Part shown: positions 18,212 to 27,450 of the stretch, piece after piece
Numbering within the stretch: position 1 is the first letter of the stretch
Layout: each line of letters begins with the position of its first letter
Origin: JAEXOD01 sp963667875
Lineage (GTDB): Bacteria; Bacteroidota; Ignavibacteria; Ignavibacteriales; Melioribacteraceae
Assembly: GCA_963667875.2 (NCBI GenBank)
Contig: CAXXGC010000003.1
Location: forward strand, 372,001-436,000
Reading direction: 5' to 3'
Length of the DNA stretch: 64,000 nucleotides
The notes under the pieces: generated by a model
The model's input: only the letters and a program-made list of their open reading frames with translations
What the model was told of the DNA's origin: nothing
Databases searched by the model: none
Made by a program: the position numbers and the translations under genes

Positions 18212-19219
18212 TTATTTTATTAATTCAATAGAATTTGTGTTAACCGTAAAATCTTTTCTGGTTGCAGTCATCGGTCTTGGAACACTAGCCTGCATTAATA
18301 TCTTAATTTCCAATTTAGTATTTGTACTAGCTTTTTGCAACAAACCTCTATCTAAGTTAAATAAAATTGAACCGCTTCCCGAAATCTTAGGATCACCAAA
18401 ATTATAATTTACACCTCTATCGGTCATTTTATTTTTACCTTTCCAAGCTACTTGTAATTCTAAACTAATATTAGCAATTAATTGATCATTAATTTTTTCA
18501 AAGTTTTTTACTTTATAAATAGTACTGTTTTCTATGGTGTAAACCATAACTGATGAAGGGTATTTAAATACCCATGTGGAATCAACGTTTATCTTATTTG
18601 TAGGTACTCTTCTAAAGAATTGCTGAACTAAAGGTTTAATAGCTCCTTCATTTAGATTTGCAGTAAATTGTTGTTTTTCCTGTATTGAAACGGAATCTTT
18701 AACCCCTTGAAGTTTAATAATATTTTCAACAATTTTATCAGTTCTGCTTACTTCAATAACTTCACCAATTTTATTAACTCTAACTCTAAATGGCATTTTA
18801 TACATTGATTCGTATTCCACAAAATTCCTTTTATCCTCGGCTTTAATTTCTTTACCGGATTGGTAATTGAATTTTTTACCATTTGCGCTTGCATCTACTT
18901 TAATATTCGAAATTACAACGTTAAATTCAGCAATATTATCTGCATCAACATCAATTACATCAAAATCAAATATATATTCAACTGTTTGATTTAATTCTGT
19001 TGATCGAGTGGTGTCAGTTTTTACAGATTGACCTGTTGCTGCCATTGTTATCATTTTATATGTAAATTTATCACCCCGCTTAAATTTGTATTGGATATTA
19101 ACAGATTCTTTACCAATATTTACAATTTCAGCTTTTTTATTGTTTTTATCATCCTTGTTATCATTTTTTCCACAAGAAACAAATAATACAACAATTAATA
19201 ATAATAATACTTTTTTCAT
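18212..19219 (-). CDS. lipoprotein of unknown function (DUF6263-like)
   Basis: This 335-residue protein has a lipoprotein signal peptide, MKKVLLLLIVVLFVSCGKND, whose cysteine at residue 16 would be lipidated. It is followed by an Asp/Lys/Asn-rich linker. The mature part starts with INIQYKF-like sequence and KRGDKFTYKM and is predicted to be mostly beta strand. This resembles the DUF6263 family of surface lipoproteins, although I cannot confirm that by eye. It is the last gene of the leftward block and starts 16 bp after the NamZ-like gene. A role at the cell envelope is inferred from the signal and neighbours only. Confidence 0.8.
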   Translation of the reverse strand: MKKVLLLLIVVLFVSCGKNDNKDDKNNKKAEIVNIGKESVNIQYKFKRGDKFTYKMITMAATGQSVKTDTTRSTELNQTVEYIFDFDVIDVDADNIAEFNVVISNIKVDASANGKKFNYQSGKEIKAEDKRNFVEYESMYKMPFRVRVNKIGEVIEVSRTDKIVENIIKLQGVKDSVSIQEKQQFTANLNEGAIKPLVQQFFRRVPTNKINVDSTWVFKYPSSVMVYTIENSTIYKVKNFEKINDQLIANISLELQVAWKGKNKMTDRGVNYNFGDPKISGSGSILFNLDRGLLQKASTNTKLEIKILMQASVPRPMTATRKDFTVNTNSIELIK

Positions 19220-19235
19220 TTTTTTACCCGCTTTT

Positions 19236-20486
19236 CTAATATAAAAGATATTTACTTCTTACATTTAAAAATTTACTTAAATTTGCCTTCCAACTTTTAA
19301 AAATATAGTTTGGAGTTTTTCCTGAATCAATTGATTCCCTTAAAAATTTACTGCCATATAATCTTTCAATAGAAGTTCTGAATTCAAAATTATTTGGATA
19401 TAATTTGTGAACTTCATAAATTATAATTATTCCTAGTTTAACAGGATCAAATTTAGTGGTAATATTAACACTCATTTCAACGCCGTTACATTTTTGGTTT
19501 TCATATTTAGGATTGGCAACCATGTTGGGTATTTCAATTGGTGTATATTCAACGGGGGCAAAATTAATTCCAGGAATTTTGTATTTGTTTAATCTTTTTA
19601 TTAATTCAATTGAATTAATATATGGAGCCCCAAAAGTTAAAAACGGTTTTTGAGTTCCTCGACCTTCTGAAATATTAGTTCCTTCCAACAAACATAATCC
19701 CGGATAAATCATTGCTTCGTCAAGGTTAATCATGTTTGGAGAAGGATTTATCCATTTTAATCCGGTTTGGTTAAATAGCTCATCGCGCTTCCAATTTTTA
19801 ACTTTAATAACTGTTAAATTTGCTTTAACATTGTTTTCAAGATAATTTTCTTGGTTAAATAAATTCGCAAGCTCACCAACAGTCATTCCATGCATAATTG
19901 GTATTGGAGCAATTCCTACAAAAGATTTAAATGCTTCTTCACGAATATTACCATCAACCTTTATTCCGCCAATAGGATTTGGTCTATCCAGTACAATTAC
20001 GAGAATATTATTTTCGGCCGCGGCTTGAAGTGTGTAATACATAGTCGAAATAAAAGTATAAAATCGTGCACCTATATCTTGAATATCAAATAGAATTACT
20101 TTAACTCCTTTTAACATTTCCGGTGTAGGTTTCCTTATTGTTCCGTATAATGAAAAAACGGGGATACCGGTTTTTGAATCCTTACCATCTGAAATAGTTA
20201 ACCCATCAGGTGCATCTCCACGAATACCATGTTCGGGTCCAAATAAGGCAACAATATTAACATCCTTCATTGTGAATAATGAATCCACTAGATGAGTACC
20301 ATTACTTAATATAGCAGTGTGATTTGTAACTATAGCTATTCCTTTCCCTTTAATTAAATCCAGATGTTGAGATATTAAAATATCTGCACCGCAAACTACA
20401 TCCTTTTTTGCTATTCCTGAATTATTCTGCATACAATTAAGCGTAATCAAAGTGGTAAATATAAACAAAGCTGTAAATCTAATCAT
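19236..20486 (-). CDS. exo-beta-N-acetylmuramidase NamZ family (DUF1343) lipoprotein
   Basis: This 416-residue envelope enzyme is predicted to remove terminal N-acetylmuramate from peptidoglycan fragments. A lipoprotein signal ends at LITLNC. The family landmarks are present in order: GIAIVTNHTAIL, ALFGPEHGIRGDAPDG, KVILFDIQDIGARFYTFIST, VLDRPNPIGG and LEGTNISEGRGTQKPF. Family members act on muropeptides during cell-wall recycling, usually in the periplasm or outside the cell. It lies between a Nudix hydrolase (10 bp upstream) and another lipoprotein gene, in a dense leftward operon. The length is typical. Confidence 0.9.
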   Translation of the reverse strand: MIRFTALFIFTTLITLNCMQNNSGIAKKDVVCGADILISQHLDLIKGKGIAIVTNHTAILSNGTHLVDSLFTMKDVNIVALFGPEHGIRGDAPDGLTISDGKDSKTGIPVFSLYGTIRKPTPEMLKGVKVILFDIQDIGARFYTFISTMYYTLQAAAENNILVIVLDRPNPIGGIKVDGNIREEAFKSFVGIAPIPIMHGMTVGELANLFNQENYLENNVKANLTVIKVKNWKRDELFNQTGLKWINPSPNMINLDEAMIYPGLCLLEGTNISEGRGTQKPFLTFGAPYINSIELIKRLNKYKIPGINFAPVEYTPIEIPNMVANPKYENQKCNGVEMSVNITTKFDPVKLGIIIIYEVHKLYPNNFEFRTSIERLYGSKFLRESIDSGKTPNYIFKSWKANLSKFLNVRSKYLLY

Positions 20487-20496
20487 GGGTTATCAC

Positions 20497-21027
20497 CTAT
20501 ATTTTATTTATAATCAAAGACCAAGCAGCTAATGTAAGACCATCCCAAATAATATTTTTATCAACCAGATTCTGTATTTCTTGTTTGGTGAAAAAAACAA
20601 TTTCAAAATCTTCAGTGTCATCTTTAGGAAGAGGAGAATGAATTAAATCTGAAGCAAAAAACAAAGTGCAAATTTCATCAGCAGCGCCGGTGTAAGGCGA
20701 AAATTCACCAATTTTAATAATATTTGAAGCTGTGTATCCGGTTTCTTCGCGTAATTCCTTTATTGCGTTTTCTTCTATGGTTAATCCCTCTTCAACTGAC
20801 CCACAAGGAAATTCCCAACTTTCTTTGTTATTCAAATAACGAAATTGTTTAGTAAGAAGAATTTTATTATCATTAGAAAAGGGAATTATCATTGATGATC
20901 CTAAAGTATGAACGTAATGATATTCCCCTTTAATTTTTTTATCAATAATAAAACTATCAACATTATAAGACCAATGATCATTTTTTATTATTGTTCTGCC
21001 GGAAATTTTTTCCCATTTTTTTAACAA
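20497..21027 (-). CDS. Nudix hydrolase, probable ADP-ribose pyrophosphatase
   Basis: This 176-residue cytoplasmic enzyme likely hydrolyses ADP-ribose or a similar nucleoside diphosphate derivative. The Nudix box is GSVEEGLTIEENAIKELREE plus TGY. The metal-binding glutamates of the REUXEE core are kept, but the first glutamate of the consensus is leucine and the arginine is lysine. An N-terminal beta domain and the WEFPCGSVEEG context fit the ADP-ribose pyrophosphatase branch. The start lies 1 bp after the ndk stop, so translation is probably coupled. Confidence 0.88.
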   Translation of the reverse strand: MLKKWEKISGRTIIKNDHWSYNVDSFIIDKKIKGEYHYVHTLGSSMIIPFSNDNKILLTKQFRYLNNKESWEFPCGSVEEGLTIEENAIKELREETGYTASNIIKIGEFSPYTGAADEICTLFFASDLIHSPLPKDDTEDFEIVFFTKQEIQNLVDKNIIWDGLTLAAWSLIINKI

Positions 21028-21028
21028 A

Positions 21029-21478
21029 CTAAAATCCGGTTAATTCCAAAAGTTCTTTTCTGCTGAAAAAATGAGAAATCTCTTTTGCAGCATTTTCATC
21101 TGAATCTGAACCGTGAATAGTATTTTCCTGCATGCTATTAGCAAAAAGTTTCCTTATTGTTCCTTCCGCAGCTTTAGCAGGATCAGTAGCACCAATTAAT
21201 TTTCTAAAATCTTCAACTGCATTTTCTTTTTCCAGTACAATTGGAATACAAGCACCTGAAGTCATATACTTCACAAGGTCATTAAAAAAAGGACGCTCTT
21301 TGTGAACTTCATAAAAACCACTTGCCGAATCAATTGTTAATTTAACAGATTTTAATGCAACTAATTTAAATCCGGCTTCAGTTATTTTAGTAATTACTTT
21401 GCCAACATGATTATTAATTAAACAATCAGGTTTTAATATTGCTAAAGTTCTATTATTCAATTTTTCCTCGTCGATCAT
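21029..21478 (-). CDS. ndk: nucleoside diphosphate kinase
   Basis: This 149-residue enzyme equalises nucleoside triphosphate pools by phosphate transfer through a phosphohistidine. Visible signature sequences are ERTLAILKPD-like RTLAILKPDCL near the N-terminus, the nucleotide-binding GATDPAKAAEGTIR and the active-site NTIHGSDSDENA, with the catalytic histidine in HGSDS. The length is slightly above the usual 140. The start codon overlaps the sucD stop by one base (TAATG), so translation is coupled to the succinyl-CoA synthetase subunit that makes GTP or ATP. Confidence 0.97.
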   Translation of the reverse strand: MIDEEKLNNRTLAILKPDCLINNHVGKVITKITEAGFKLVALKSVKLTIDSASGFYEVHKERPFFNDLVKYMTSGACIPIVLEKENAVEDFRKLIGATDPAKAAEGTIRKLFANSMQENTIHGSDSDENAAKEISHFFSRKELLELTGF

Positions 21479-22347
21479 TAATCAATTGCTTTTTTTAAAG
21501 TAATACCAATTTCAGCAGGGGATTCAATAACATGAATACCGCATTTTTGCATAAATTCCATTTTTTCTTTTGCGGTACCTTTCCCACCCGAAATAATTGC
21601 TCCGGCATGTCCCATTCTGCGTCCCGGAGGAGCAGTTTGGCCGGCAATAAAACCAACAACAGGTTTTTTTACATTGTATTTAATGTATTCAGCAGCCTCT
21701 TCTTCAGCAGATCCGCCAATTTCACCAATCATTACTATACCTTCCGTATCACTATCTTCATTAAAAAGTTTAATAATGTCAATAAATTTTGAGCCAATTA
21801 TAGGATCTCCGCCAATTCCAACGCATGTTGATTGACCAATTCCCAAATCGGAAAGCTGTTTAACTGCTTCATAAGTTAATGTGCCGCTACGCGATACAAC
21901 GCCAACAGTTCCTTGTTTGTGTATAAATCCCGGCATTATACCAATTTTAGCTTTCCCGGGTGAAATAATACCCGGACAATTTGGACCAATTAAACGGATA
22001 GGTTTGTTTTTGATAAAATTATAAACATTAACCATATCATTAGCGGGGATGCCTTCAGTAATACAAACAATTAGTTTTATTCCTGCTTGTGCAGATTCCA
22101 TTATGGCATCTGGCGCAAAAGCAGGGGGTACAAAAATTGCTGCAGCATCTGCTTCAGTATATTTAACGGCTTCTTTTACAGTATTAAATACGGGTGTTTG
22201 CTCATGGAATGTACCACCTTTACCGGGTGTTACACCTGCAACAACATTTGTTCCGTATTCAATCATTTGTTTTGTATGAAAAGAACCTTCGCTGCCTGTA
22301 ATTCCTTGTATTAAAACCCGTGTTTTTTCGTTAAGAAGAATACTCAT
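21478..22347 (-). CDS. sucD: succinyl-CoA synthetase, alpha subunit
   Basis: This 289-residue CoA-binding and phosphohistidine subunit of succinyl-CoA synthetase acts in the (forward or reductive) TCA cycle. The N-terminal CoA site has GITGSEGSFHTKQMIEYGT. The phosphorylated histidine is in GHAGAIISGGKGTAKEKM near the C-terminus, and GRRMGHAG is intact. The beta subunit gene (sucC) is not in the window. Coupling with ndk directly downstream is functionally sensible because both handle nucleoside di- and triphosphates. The start follows an AGGAGAT ribosome-binding site. Confidence 0.97.
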   Translation of the reverse strand: MSILLNEKTRVLIQGITGSEGSFHTKQMIEYGTNVVAGVTPGKGGTFHEQTPVFNTVKEAVKYTEADAAAIFVPPAFAPDAIMESAQAGIKLIVCITEGIPANDMVNVYNFIKNKPIRLIGPNCPGIISPGKAKIGIMPGFIHKQGTVGVVSRSGTLTYEAVKQLSDLGIGQSTCVGIGGDPIIGSKFIDIIKLFNEDSDTEGIVMIGEIGGSAEEEAAEYIKYNVKKPVVGFIAGQTAPPGRRMGHAGAIISGGKGTAKEKMEFMQKCGIHVIESPAEIGITLKKAID

Positions 22348-22374
22348 TTTATCTCCTAATAAATTTTTACTTTT

Positions 22375-23787
22375 TTACTTTAACAAACACTCTATTTGAG
22401 TGCTTAATTTAAAAATATTTGCTTCATCAAACTGCTTTGCTAAAATTTGTGCTCCAATTGGGAGTCCTTTTGAATTAAACCCGATTGGAATATTTAATCC
22501 TGGAATACCAGCTAAATTAGCTGATGTTGTATAGACATCACTTAAATACATCTGGAGAGGGTCAGTTGATTTCTCTCCAATTCCAAAAGCTACAGTTGGA
22601 GTAGTTGGTGTTAAGATAATGTCGGTTTTATTAAAAACATTATCAAAATCCATTTTTATTAAATTTCTTACTTTTTGTGCTTTTTTATAATAAGCATCAT
22701 AATATCCGGTTGAAAGAACAAAAGTACCAAGCATTATTCTACGTTTTACTTCCTGACCAAATCCTTCACTTCTTGAATTAATATACTGATCAATTAAATT
22801 TGATGCTTCTTTAGAGCGGTAACCATATCTTGCTCCATCAAATCTTGCCAAATTAGAAGATGCTTCTGCTGTTGTAAGGATATAATAAGCCGCAATACTA
22901 TATTCAGTATGAGGTAAATCAACTTCAATTATTTCATGTCCCGCTGATTTAAGCTTAGCTATTAAAATTTTAATTGCATTATCAATTTCAGGGTCCAATC
23001 CTTCTTTGTAATATTCAGATGGAATTCCGATTCTATATTTCTTGTTTTCATCAGGCAAATAATTCAAGTTGTCTGTTTTTACTGACGTTGAATCGTTTTC
23101 ATCAAATCCGGCAATAACAGAAAGAAGTAGAGCGGAATCTTGCGTGTTTTTAGCAAAACAACCTATTGAATCGAATGAGGAAGCAAATGCAGTTAGCCCA
23201 AAACGTGAAACTAAACCATATGAAGGTTTAATACCAAAAACGCCGCAAAAAGAGGCTGGCTGACGGATAGAACCACCGGTATCTGATCCTAATGCTGCAT
23301 CACATAAATTAGCAGCTACTGCAACAGCTGAACCGCCGCTGGAACCCCCGGACACGCAATTGTTGTTGTATGGATTTAAAACAGGGCCGAAACAAGAATT
23401 TTCATTTGATGAGCCCATGGCAAATTCATCACAATTTGTTCTGCCGATTAATAACGCGTCATTATCTTGAAGTTTTTTTATAACAGTTGCATCGTAAATA
23501 GCAGTAAAATTACTAAGCATTTTTGAAGAACAAGTATTTTTTAAGTTTTTTTGCAAAATGTTATCCTTTATTGCAATAACCATTCCTGCAAGTTTACCGG
23601 CTGATCCTTCCTTAATTTTTTGTTGTATTTTTTCAGCTTTATTTAGAACATCTGTATCAACAAAATTAAAAGCATTCAGATTTGATTTTTCGTCAATTTG
23701 ATTTAAAAAATAGTTGATATTATCAACTAGGGAAAGTTTATTATTTTTTAATAATGCAAATTTTTCGGAATAATTATTATAAATCAA
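22375..23787 (-). CDS. gatA: aspartyl/glutamyl-tRNA(Asn/Gln) amidotransferase subunit A
   Basis: This 470-residue amidase subunit of GatCAB generates ammonia from glutamine to convert Glu-tRNA(Gln) and/or Asp-tRNA(Asn). The amidase signature is intact: catalytic lysine in MVIAIKDN, the Gly/Ser-rich VSGGSSGGSAVAVAA and the nucleophile region ALGSDTGGSIRQPASFCG. GatB and GatC are not in the window. The gene starts 22 bp after tatA and ends 27 bp before sucD, in the same leftward block. Confidence 0.96.
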   Translation of the reverse strand: MIYNNYSEKFALLKNNKLSLVDNINYFLNQIDEKSNLNAFNFVDTDVLNKAEKIQQKIKEGSAGKLAGMVIAIKDNILQKNLKNTCSSKMLSNFTAIYDATVIKKLQDNDALLIGRTNCDEFAMGSSNENSCFGPVLNPYNNNCVSGGSSGGSAVAVAANLCDAALGSDTGGSIRQPASFCGVFGIKPSYGLVSRFGLTAFASSFDSIGCFAKNTQDSALLLSVIAGFDENDSTSVKTDNLNYLPDENKKYRIGIPSEYYKEGLDPEIDNAIKILIAKLKSAGHEIIEVDLPHTEYSIAAYYILTTAEASSNLARFDGARYGYRSKEASNLIDQYINSRSEGFGQEVKRRIMLGTFVLSTGYYDAYYKKAQKVRNLIKMDFDNVFNKTDIILTPTTPTVAFGIGEKSTDPLQMYLSDVYTTSANLAGIPGLNIPIGFNSKGLPIGAQILAKQFDEANIFKLSTQIECLLK

Positions 23788-23809
23788 AATTAAATTCTCC
23801 GGTCAAATT

Positions 23810-23998
23810 CTAACTTTTCTTTTGGTTGTTATCAGAATCTGTGGATTTAATCTCATCCTCAACATCTTTCATAGCTTTTTTGAATTCTTTTAATCCTTTA
23901 CCAATTCCTTGAGCTAATTCGGGAATTTTTTTTGCTCCAAATAAAAGAATAATTGCAAGAACTATTAATATTAATTCTGTAGAACCTATATTAAACAT
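23810..23998 (-). CDS. tatA: twin-arginine translocase TatA-family protein
   Basis: This 62-residue protein has one N-terminal membrane helix (STELILIVLAIILLFGAKKI) followed by the diagnostic FGAKKIPELAQGIGKGLKEF amphipathic helix and a charged tail. TatA oligomers form the translocation path for folded Tat substrates in the inner membrane. No tatC is in the window. The ATG is preceded by AAGGAG. A TatA versus TatE/TatB assignment rests on the short tail, which favours TatA/E. Confidence 0.94.
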   Translation of the reverse strand: MFNIGSTELILIVLAIILLFGAKKIPELAQGIGKGLKEFKKAMKDVEDEIKSTDSDNNQKKS

Positions 23999-24010
23999 AA
24001 TATACTCCTT

Positions 24011-24706
24011 TTAATTTAAAATTCCGGAAACAATTGATCTGAAAATCTCCTGCCCATCAATGTTATTAAACAATGGGTCACAACATCTTTCTGGATGCGG
24101 CATCATTCCTAAAATATTTCCTTTTTTATTAATTATACCGGCTATATTGTTAATTGATCCATTAGGATTAAATTCGTTAGAAATTTCTCCTTTTGATGAA
24201 CAATACCGGAAAAGAATTTGGTTGTTCATTTCTAAATCTGCAATAGTTTCCGAATCGGCAAAATAATTACCATCACCATGTGCAATTGGTATTTTCATCA
24301 CATCTTTTGTAATTGAATTCGAAAAAATTGTATTGTTATTATCAACTTTTAAATAAATGTCTTTACAAATAAATTTAAGTGATTTATTTTGAATTAATAC
24401 CCCCGGTAAAAGTTCTGCTTCCAATAAAATTTGAAATCCGTTACATATCCCAATTATAATTCCGCCTTTTTGGCCAAATTCAATTACTTCCTGCATAATG
24501 GGTGATAAACTGGCTATTGCACCAGTTCTTAAATAATCGCCATACGAAAATCCACCGGGAAGAACAATTACATCGGAATTTTTCAAGTTCTTATCTTTAT
24601 GCCACAAAAATTCGACATCATAACCAAGCACCTTTTTTAAACTGTAATAAGCATCATGGTCACAATTAGAACCCGGGAAAACCACTACACCGAATTTTGG
24701 ATTCAT
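24011..24706 (-). CDS. purQ: phosphoribosylformylglycinamidine synthase, glutaminase subunit
   Basis: This 231-residue class I amidotransferase supplies ammonia to PurL in de novo purine synthesis. The nucleophile cysteine is in IIGICNGFQILLEAELLPG, and the His/Glu pair is in MMPHPERCCDP. The N-terminal VVVFPGSNCDHDAYY is typical of PurQ. Its start overlaps the purS stop by four bases (ATGA), so the two are translated together. The small purQ/purS arrangement implies a separate small-type PurL elsewhere. Confidence 0.96.
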   Translation of the reverse strand: MNPKFGVVVFPGSNCDHDAYYSLKKVLGYDVEFLWHKDKNLKNSDVIVLPGGFSYGDYLRTGAIASLSPIMQEVIEFGQKGGIIIGICNGFQILLEAELLPGVLIQNKSLKFICKDIYLKVDNNNTIFSNSITKDVMKIPIAHGDGNYFADSETIADLEMNNQILFRYCSSKGEISNEFNPNGSINNIAGIINKKGNILGMMPHPERCCDPLFNNIDGQEIFRSIVSGILN

Positions 24707-24954
24707 TTCACTTTTTCCAATGTATATTCATAATCTTCCATAATCAGATTTGCTAAAAGTTTTTTACAATATTCTTCAATTTCGTTTTTAGCTGTTTCAT
24801 AATCGTCAGTATTAATAACAAATTGAATGTATTTACCTATTCGGGTATTCGATACGTTATTAAATCCTAACAACTTTGCTCCTTGTTCAACTGCTTTTCC
24901 TTGAGGATCAAGAATAGTTGGCCTTCTTTTAACTATAACAGTAACCTGATACAA
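24703..24954 (-). CDS. purS: phosphoribosylformylglycinamidine synthase subunit PurS
   Basis: This 83-residue protein is the bridging subunit of the PurLQS complex. The sequence shows the family pattern VTVIVKRRPTILDPQGKAVEQGAK-like start (the PTILDPQGKAVE core), then LLGFNNVSNTRIGKYIQF. The length is normal. It is directly upstream of and overlaps purQ. It starts 1 bp after the pssA stop, so it is part of the same message as phospholipid genes. Confidence 0.95.
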   Translation of the reverse strand: MYQVTVIVKRRPTILDPQGKAVEQGAKLLGFNNVSNTRIGKYIQFVINTDDYETAKNEIEEYCKKLLANLIMEDYEYTLEKVK

Positions 24955-24955
24955 T

Positions 24956-25693
24956 TTATGACTCGCTTTTGTGTGAAAAATTGTTTAATAATATATAATA
25001 AAGACTTCTAAAGATACCAAATAATACTAAAGAAATAAACAGATAAAACAATATTTTGCCGTTTGTAGCTACAAGTAGAATTAATCCGGTTATTAACACG
25101 CCTAAATAAATGAGTTTATCTCTTAAACTTTTTTCTTTCAGCTTTGGAAAAGTATTGTATTTAACAGTACTTACCATCAAAAATGATAATAATAAAATTA
25201 ATGGAATAATTAAATTATGATATGGCGTTTGAATTTCACCATTTTTAGAAAAACTAATAATAAAAGTTGAAAGAGTAATTGCTTGAACCGGAATTGGTAG
25301 TCCTTTAAAATCATGTTTTGTTTCAATATCATCTAATTGAACATTAAAACGTGCCAGTCGAAAGGCACCAAAGACTAAAATAAACGAACTAATTACAATG
25401 CCCCAAAAACCATAATGGAATAAAAAACTTTTATAAATTAAAAATGAGGGGGCCGCTCCAAAACTTACAACATCCGAAAGTGAATCTAATTCCACACCAA
25501 ATTTACTGGATGTCTTAAAAAATCTAGCAACCATTCCATCAAGCGCGTCAAAAATTGAAGCAATAATAATAAAAATTGCAGCAACTTTGAATGATCCAAG
25601 TGATGCATAAACAATTGAAAAAAAACCGCAAATGATATTCATTGCAGTAAAGGCATTTGGAATAAAAGATCTAGGGAAAGTAAATTGTTTCAT
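24956..25693 (-). CDS. pssA: CDP-diacylglycerol-serine O-phosphatidyltransferase
   Basis: This 245-residue inner-membrane enzyme makes phosphatidylserine from CDP-diacylglycerol and serine. The CDP-alcohol phosphotransferase motif is at about residues 47-70 (FDALDGMVARFF, then GVELDSLSD), with the aspartates at the expected spacing DGX2ARX8GX3DX3D. About seven or eight membrane segments follow. Its start overlaps the psd stop by four bases, so the two consecutive steps to phosphatidylethanolamine are translationally coupled. Confidence 0.95.
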   Translation of the reverse strand: MKQFTFPRSFIPNAFTAMNIICGFFSIVYASLGSFKVAAIFIIIASIFDALDGMVARFFKTSSKFGVELDSLSDVVSFGAAPSFLIYKSFLFHYGFWGIVISSFILVFGAFRLARFNVQLDDIETKHDFKGLPIPVQAITLSTFIISFSKNGEIQTPYHNLIIPLILLLSFLMVSTVKYNTFPKLKEKSLRDKLIYLGVLITGLILLVATNGKILFYLFISLVLFGIFRSLYYILLNNFSHKSES

Positions 25694-26337
25694 TTTATAA
25701 ACTCAAATAATATTGTTTCACCAGCAAAAACATTATCTCCAACTTTAACGTTAAGTTTACACTTAACAGGAACTATTACGTCAACGCGGCTTCCAAATTT
25801 GATCATACCAAATCTTTCTCCGGCTTTAACATCTTGTCCTTCTTTCAAATCTGTAATTATTCGACGGGCAACCGCTCCGGCAACTTGTGTGAATAAAACT
25901 TTACCATATTTACCGGTTACACCAATCATTGATCTTTCGTTTCTACTATCAGCTTTATCATGATAAGCCACCAAGTATTCACCTTTAATGTATTTTAAAA
26001 ATGATACTTTACCGGAAATTGGAATTCTGTTAACATGAACGTTCAGTGGAGACATAAAAATTGATAATTGAATAGATTCTTCTTTAATAAATTCATTAGG
26101 AATAATTTTTTTTATTAATAAAACTTTTCCATCTGCAGGCGAGATAATCAAATTATCTTTTAGGGGAGTAATTCTATCCGGATCGCGGAAGAAATTCAAG
26201 GAAAAACCTAATAATAAAATACCAAGTCCAAACAATGTATATTTTAAATAACTATTATTTACAAGAATTGCTATTACAAAAAGGATAAAAACTAAAAGAG
26301 CAACAACTCCAAGTGTGCTATAACCGTATTTTGTCAT
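25690..26337 (-). CDS. psd: phosphatidylserine decarboxylase (short, archaeal-type)
   Basis: This 215-residue proenzyme decarboxylates phosphatidylserine to phosphatidylethanolamine. One or two N-terminal membrane helices (about residues 8-50) anchor it. The family landmarks are FFRDPDRITP, SPADGKVLLIKK, FMSPLNVHVNRIPISG and the self-cleavage site FGSRVDVIVP near residue 190. There the serine becomes the pyruvoyl group. It is the first gene of the leftward block. It is divergent from ybaB across 187 bp. Confidence 0.95.
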   Translation of the reverse strand: MTKYGYSTLGVVALLVFILFVIAILVNNSYLKYTLFGLGILLLGFSLNFFRDPDRITPLKDNLIISPADGKVLLIKKIIPNEFIKEESIQLSIFMSPLNVHVNRIPISGKVSFLKYIKGEYLVAYHDKADSRNERSMIGVTGKYGKVLFTQVAGAVARRIITDLKEGQDVKAGERFGMIKFGSRVDVIVPVKCKLNVKVGDNVFAGETILFEFIK

Positions 26338-26524
26338 TATTAATAAACCGAATTATAAAAAAAATGAATAAATTAAATACAAATTTAATATTTTTTTTAT
26401 TGAATTTCTTTGTGAAAAAAAAAATGTTAAATTTATAGTTTAAATATTAAAAATATTTTAAAATAAACTCAAAGATACAATTTAAAGTTAAAATTTCATA
26501 GATTAAAATTAATCGGAGGCTAGT

Positions 26525-26851
26525 ATGAAAGGAAACATGAATGGAATGATGAAACAAATCCAAAAATTACAAGCGGATATGGAAAGAGTTCAAAATGAAT
26601 TAGGTAATAAAACAGTATCAGCTGAAAGTGGCGGCGGAATGGTTCGTGCTGTTGCAAATGGGAAAAAAGAGATTGTTTCAATAAATGTTGAAAGTGAAGT
26701 AATGAATTCCGGTGATAAAGAAATGTTGGAAGATTTAATAGTAGCTGCAGTGAATAAAGCTTTAGATGCTGCTGGCAAAATGGCTGAAGACGAATTAGGT
26801 AATGTAACCAAAGGTGTAATACCTCCTGGTTTTAATATTCCGGGTTTTTAA
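26525..26851 (+). CDS. ybaB: YbaB/EbfC-family nucleoid-associated protein
   Basis: This 108-residue DNA-binding protein is a homodimer in known members. The sequence starts with the coiled MKGNMNGMMKQIQKLQADME and has the conserved VRAVANGKKEIVSINVE core and a short PGFNIPGF tail. A strong CGGAGG ribosome-binding site precedes the ATG. It is followed 2 bp later by recR, the usual partner. A dnaX gene, which often precedes this pair, is not here; the gene is instead the first of a long rightward block. Confidence 0.95.
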   Translation: MKGNMNGMMKQIQKLQADMERVQNELGNKTVSAESGGGMVRAVANGKKEIVSINVESEVMNSGDKEMLEDLIVAAVNKALDAAGKMAEDELGNVTKGVIPPGFNIPGF

Positions 26852-26853
26852 TA

Positions 26854-27450
26854 GTGATTATTGCAGAACCATTACAAATAGCTATTGAAGAGCTTAGTAA
26901 ATTGCCAAGTATTGGCAAAAAAACCGCTCAACGATTAGCTTTGTATTTACTTAAAAATGATAAGTCATATACTCAAAATTTAACTAATGCTTTAATTTCG
27001 CTTAAAGAAAATGTTAGACTTTGTGGTATATGTTTTAATTTATCTACCGATGATGTTTGTGATATTTGTAAAAGTTCAAAAAGAGATACTAGTATAATTT
27101 GTATTGTAGAAGAAATTAGTGATGTTATAGCAATTGAAAAAACCAACGAATATAATGGTCTTTATCATGTTTTAGGTGGTGTTTTATCGCCATTGAATGG
27201 TGTTAGTACCGAACAAATACGGATAAAAGAGCTATTAATGCGTCTTCATGATGATAATATTAAAGAAATTATTTTAGCATTAAACCCTGATACTGAAGGT
27301 GAAGCTACTTCTTTGTTTTTAGCTAAAACATTGCGTCCGTTAAATTTACGGGTTACGCGTTTGGCACGAGGGTTACCAATGGGAAGCGACTTAGAATTTG
27401 CTGATGAAGCAACAATTGGAAGAGCTGTACTTAATAGAATAGACATATGA
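26854..27450 (+). CDS. recR: recombination protein RecR
   Basis: This 198-residue protein forms a DNA clamp in RecFOR-mediated gap repair. It shows an N-terminal helix-hairpin-helix (LSKLPSIGKKTAQRLALYLL), a four-cysteine zinc finger (CGICFNLSTDDVCDIC) and a Toprim domain with IVEEISDVIAIE and LNPDTEGEATSLFL. The conserved C-terminal ARGLPMGSDLEFADEATIGRA-type stretch is present. The start is GTG, 2 bp after ybaB. The stop overlaps the following methyltransferase start by four bases. Confidence 0.97.
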   Translation: MIIAEPLQIAIEELSKLPSIGKKTAQRLALYLLKNDKSYTQNLTNALISLKENVRLCGICFNLSTDDVCDICKSSKRDTSIICIVEEISDVIAIEKTNEYNGLYHVLGGVLSPLNGVSTEQIRIKELLMRLHDDNIKEIILALNPDTEGEATSLFLAKTLRPLNLRVTRLARGLPMGSDLEFADEATIGRAVLNRIDI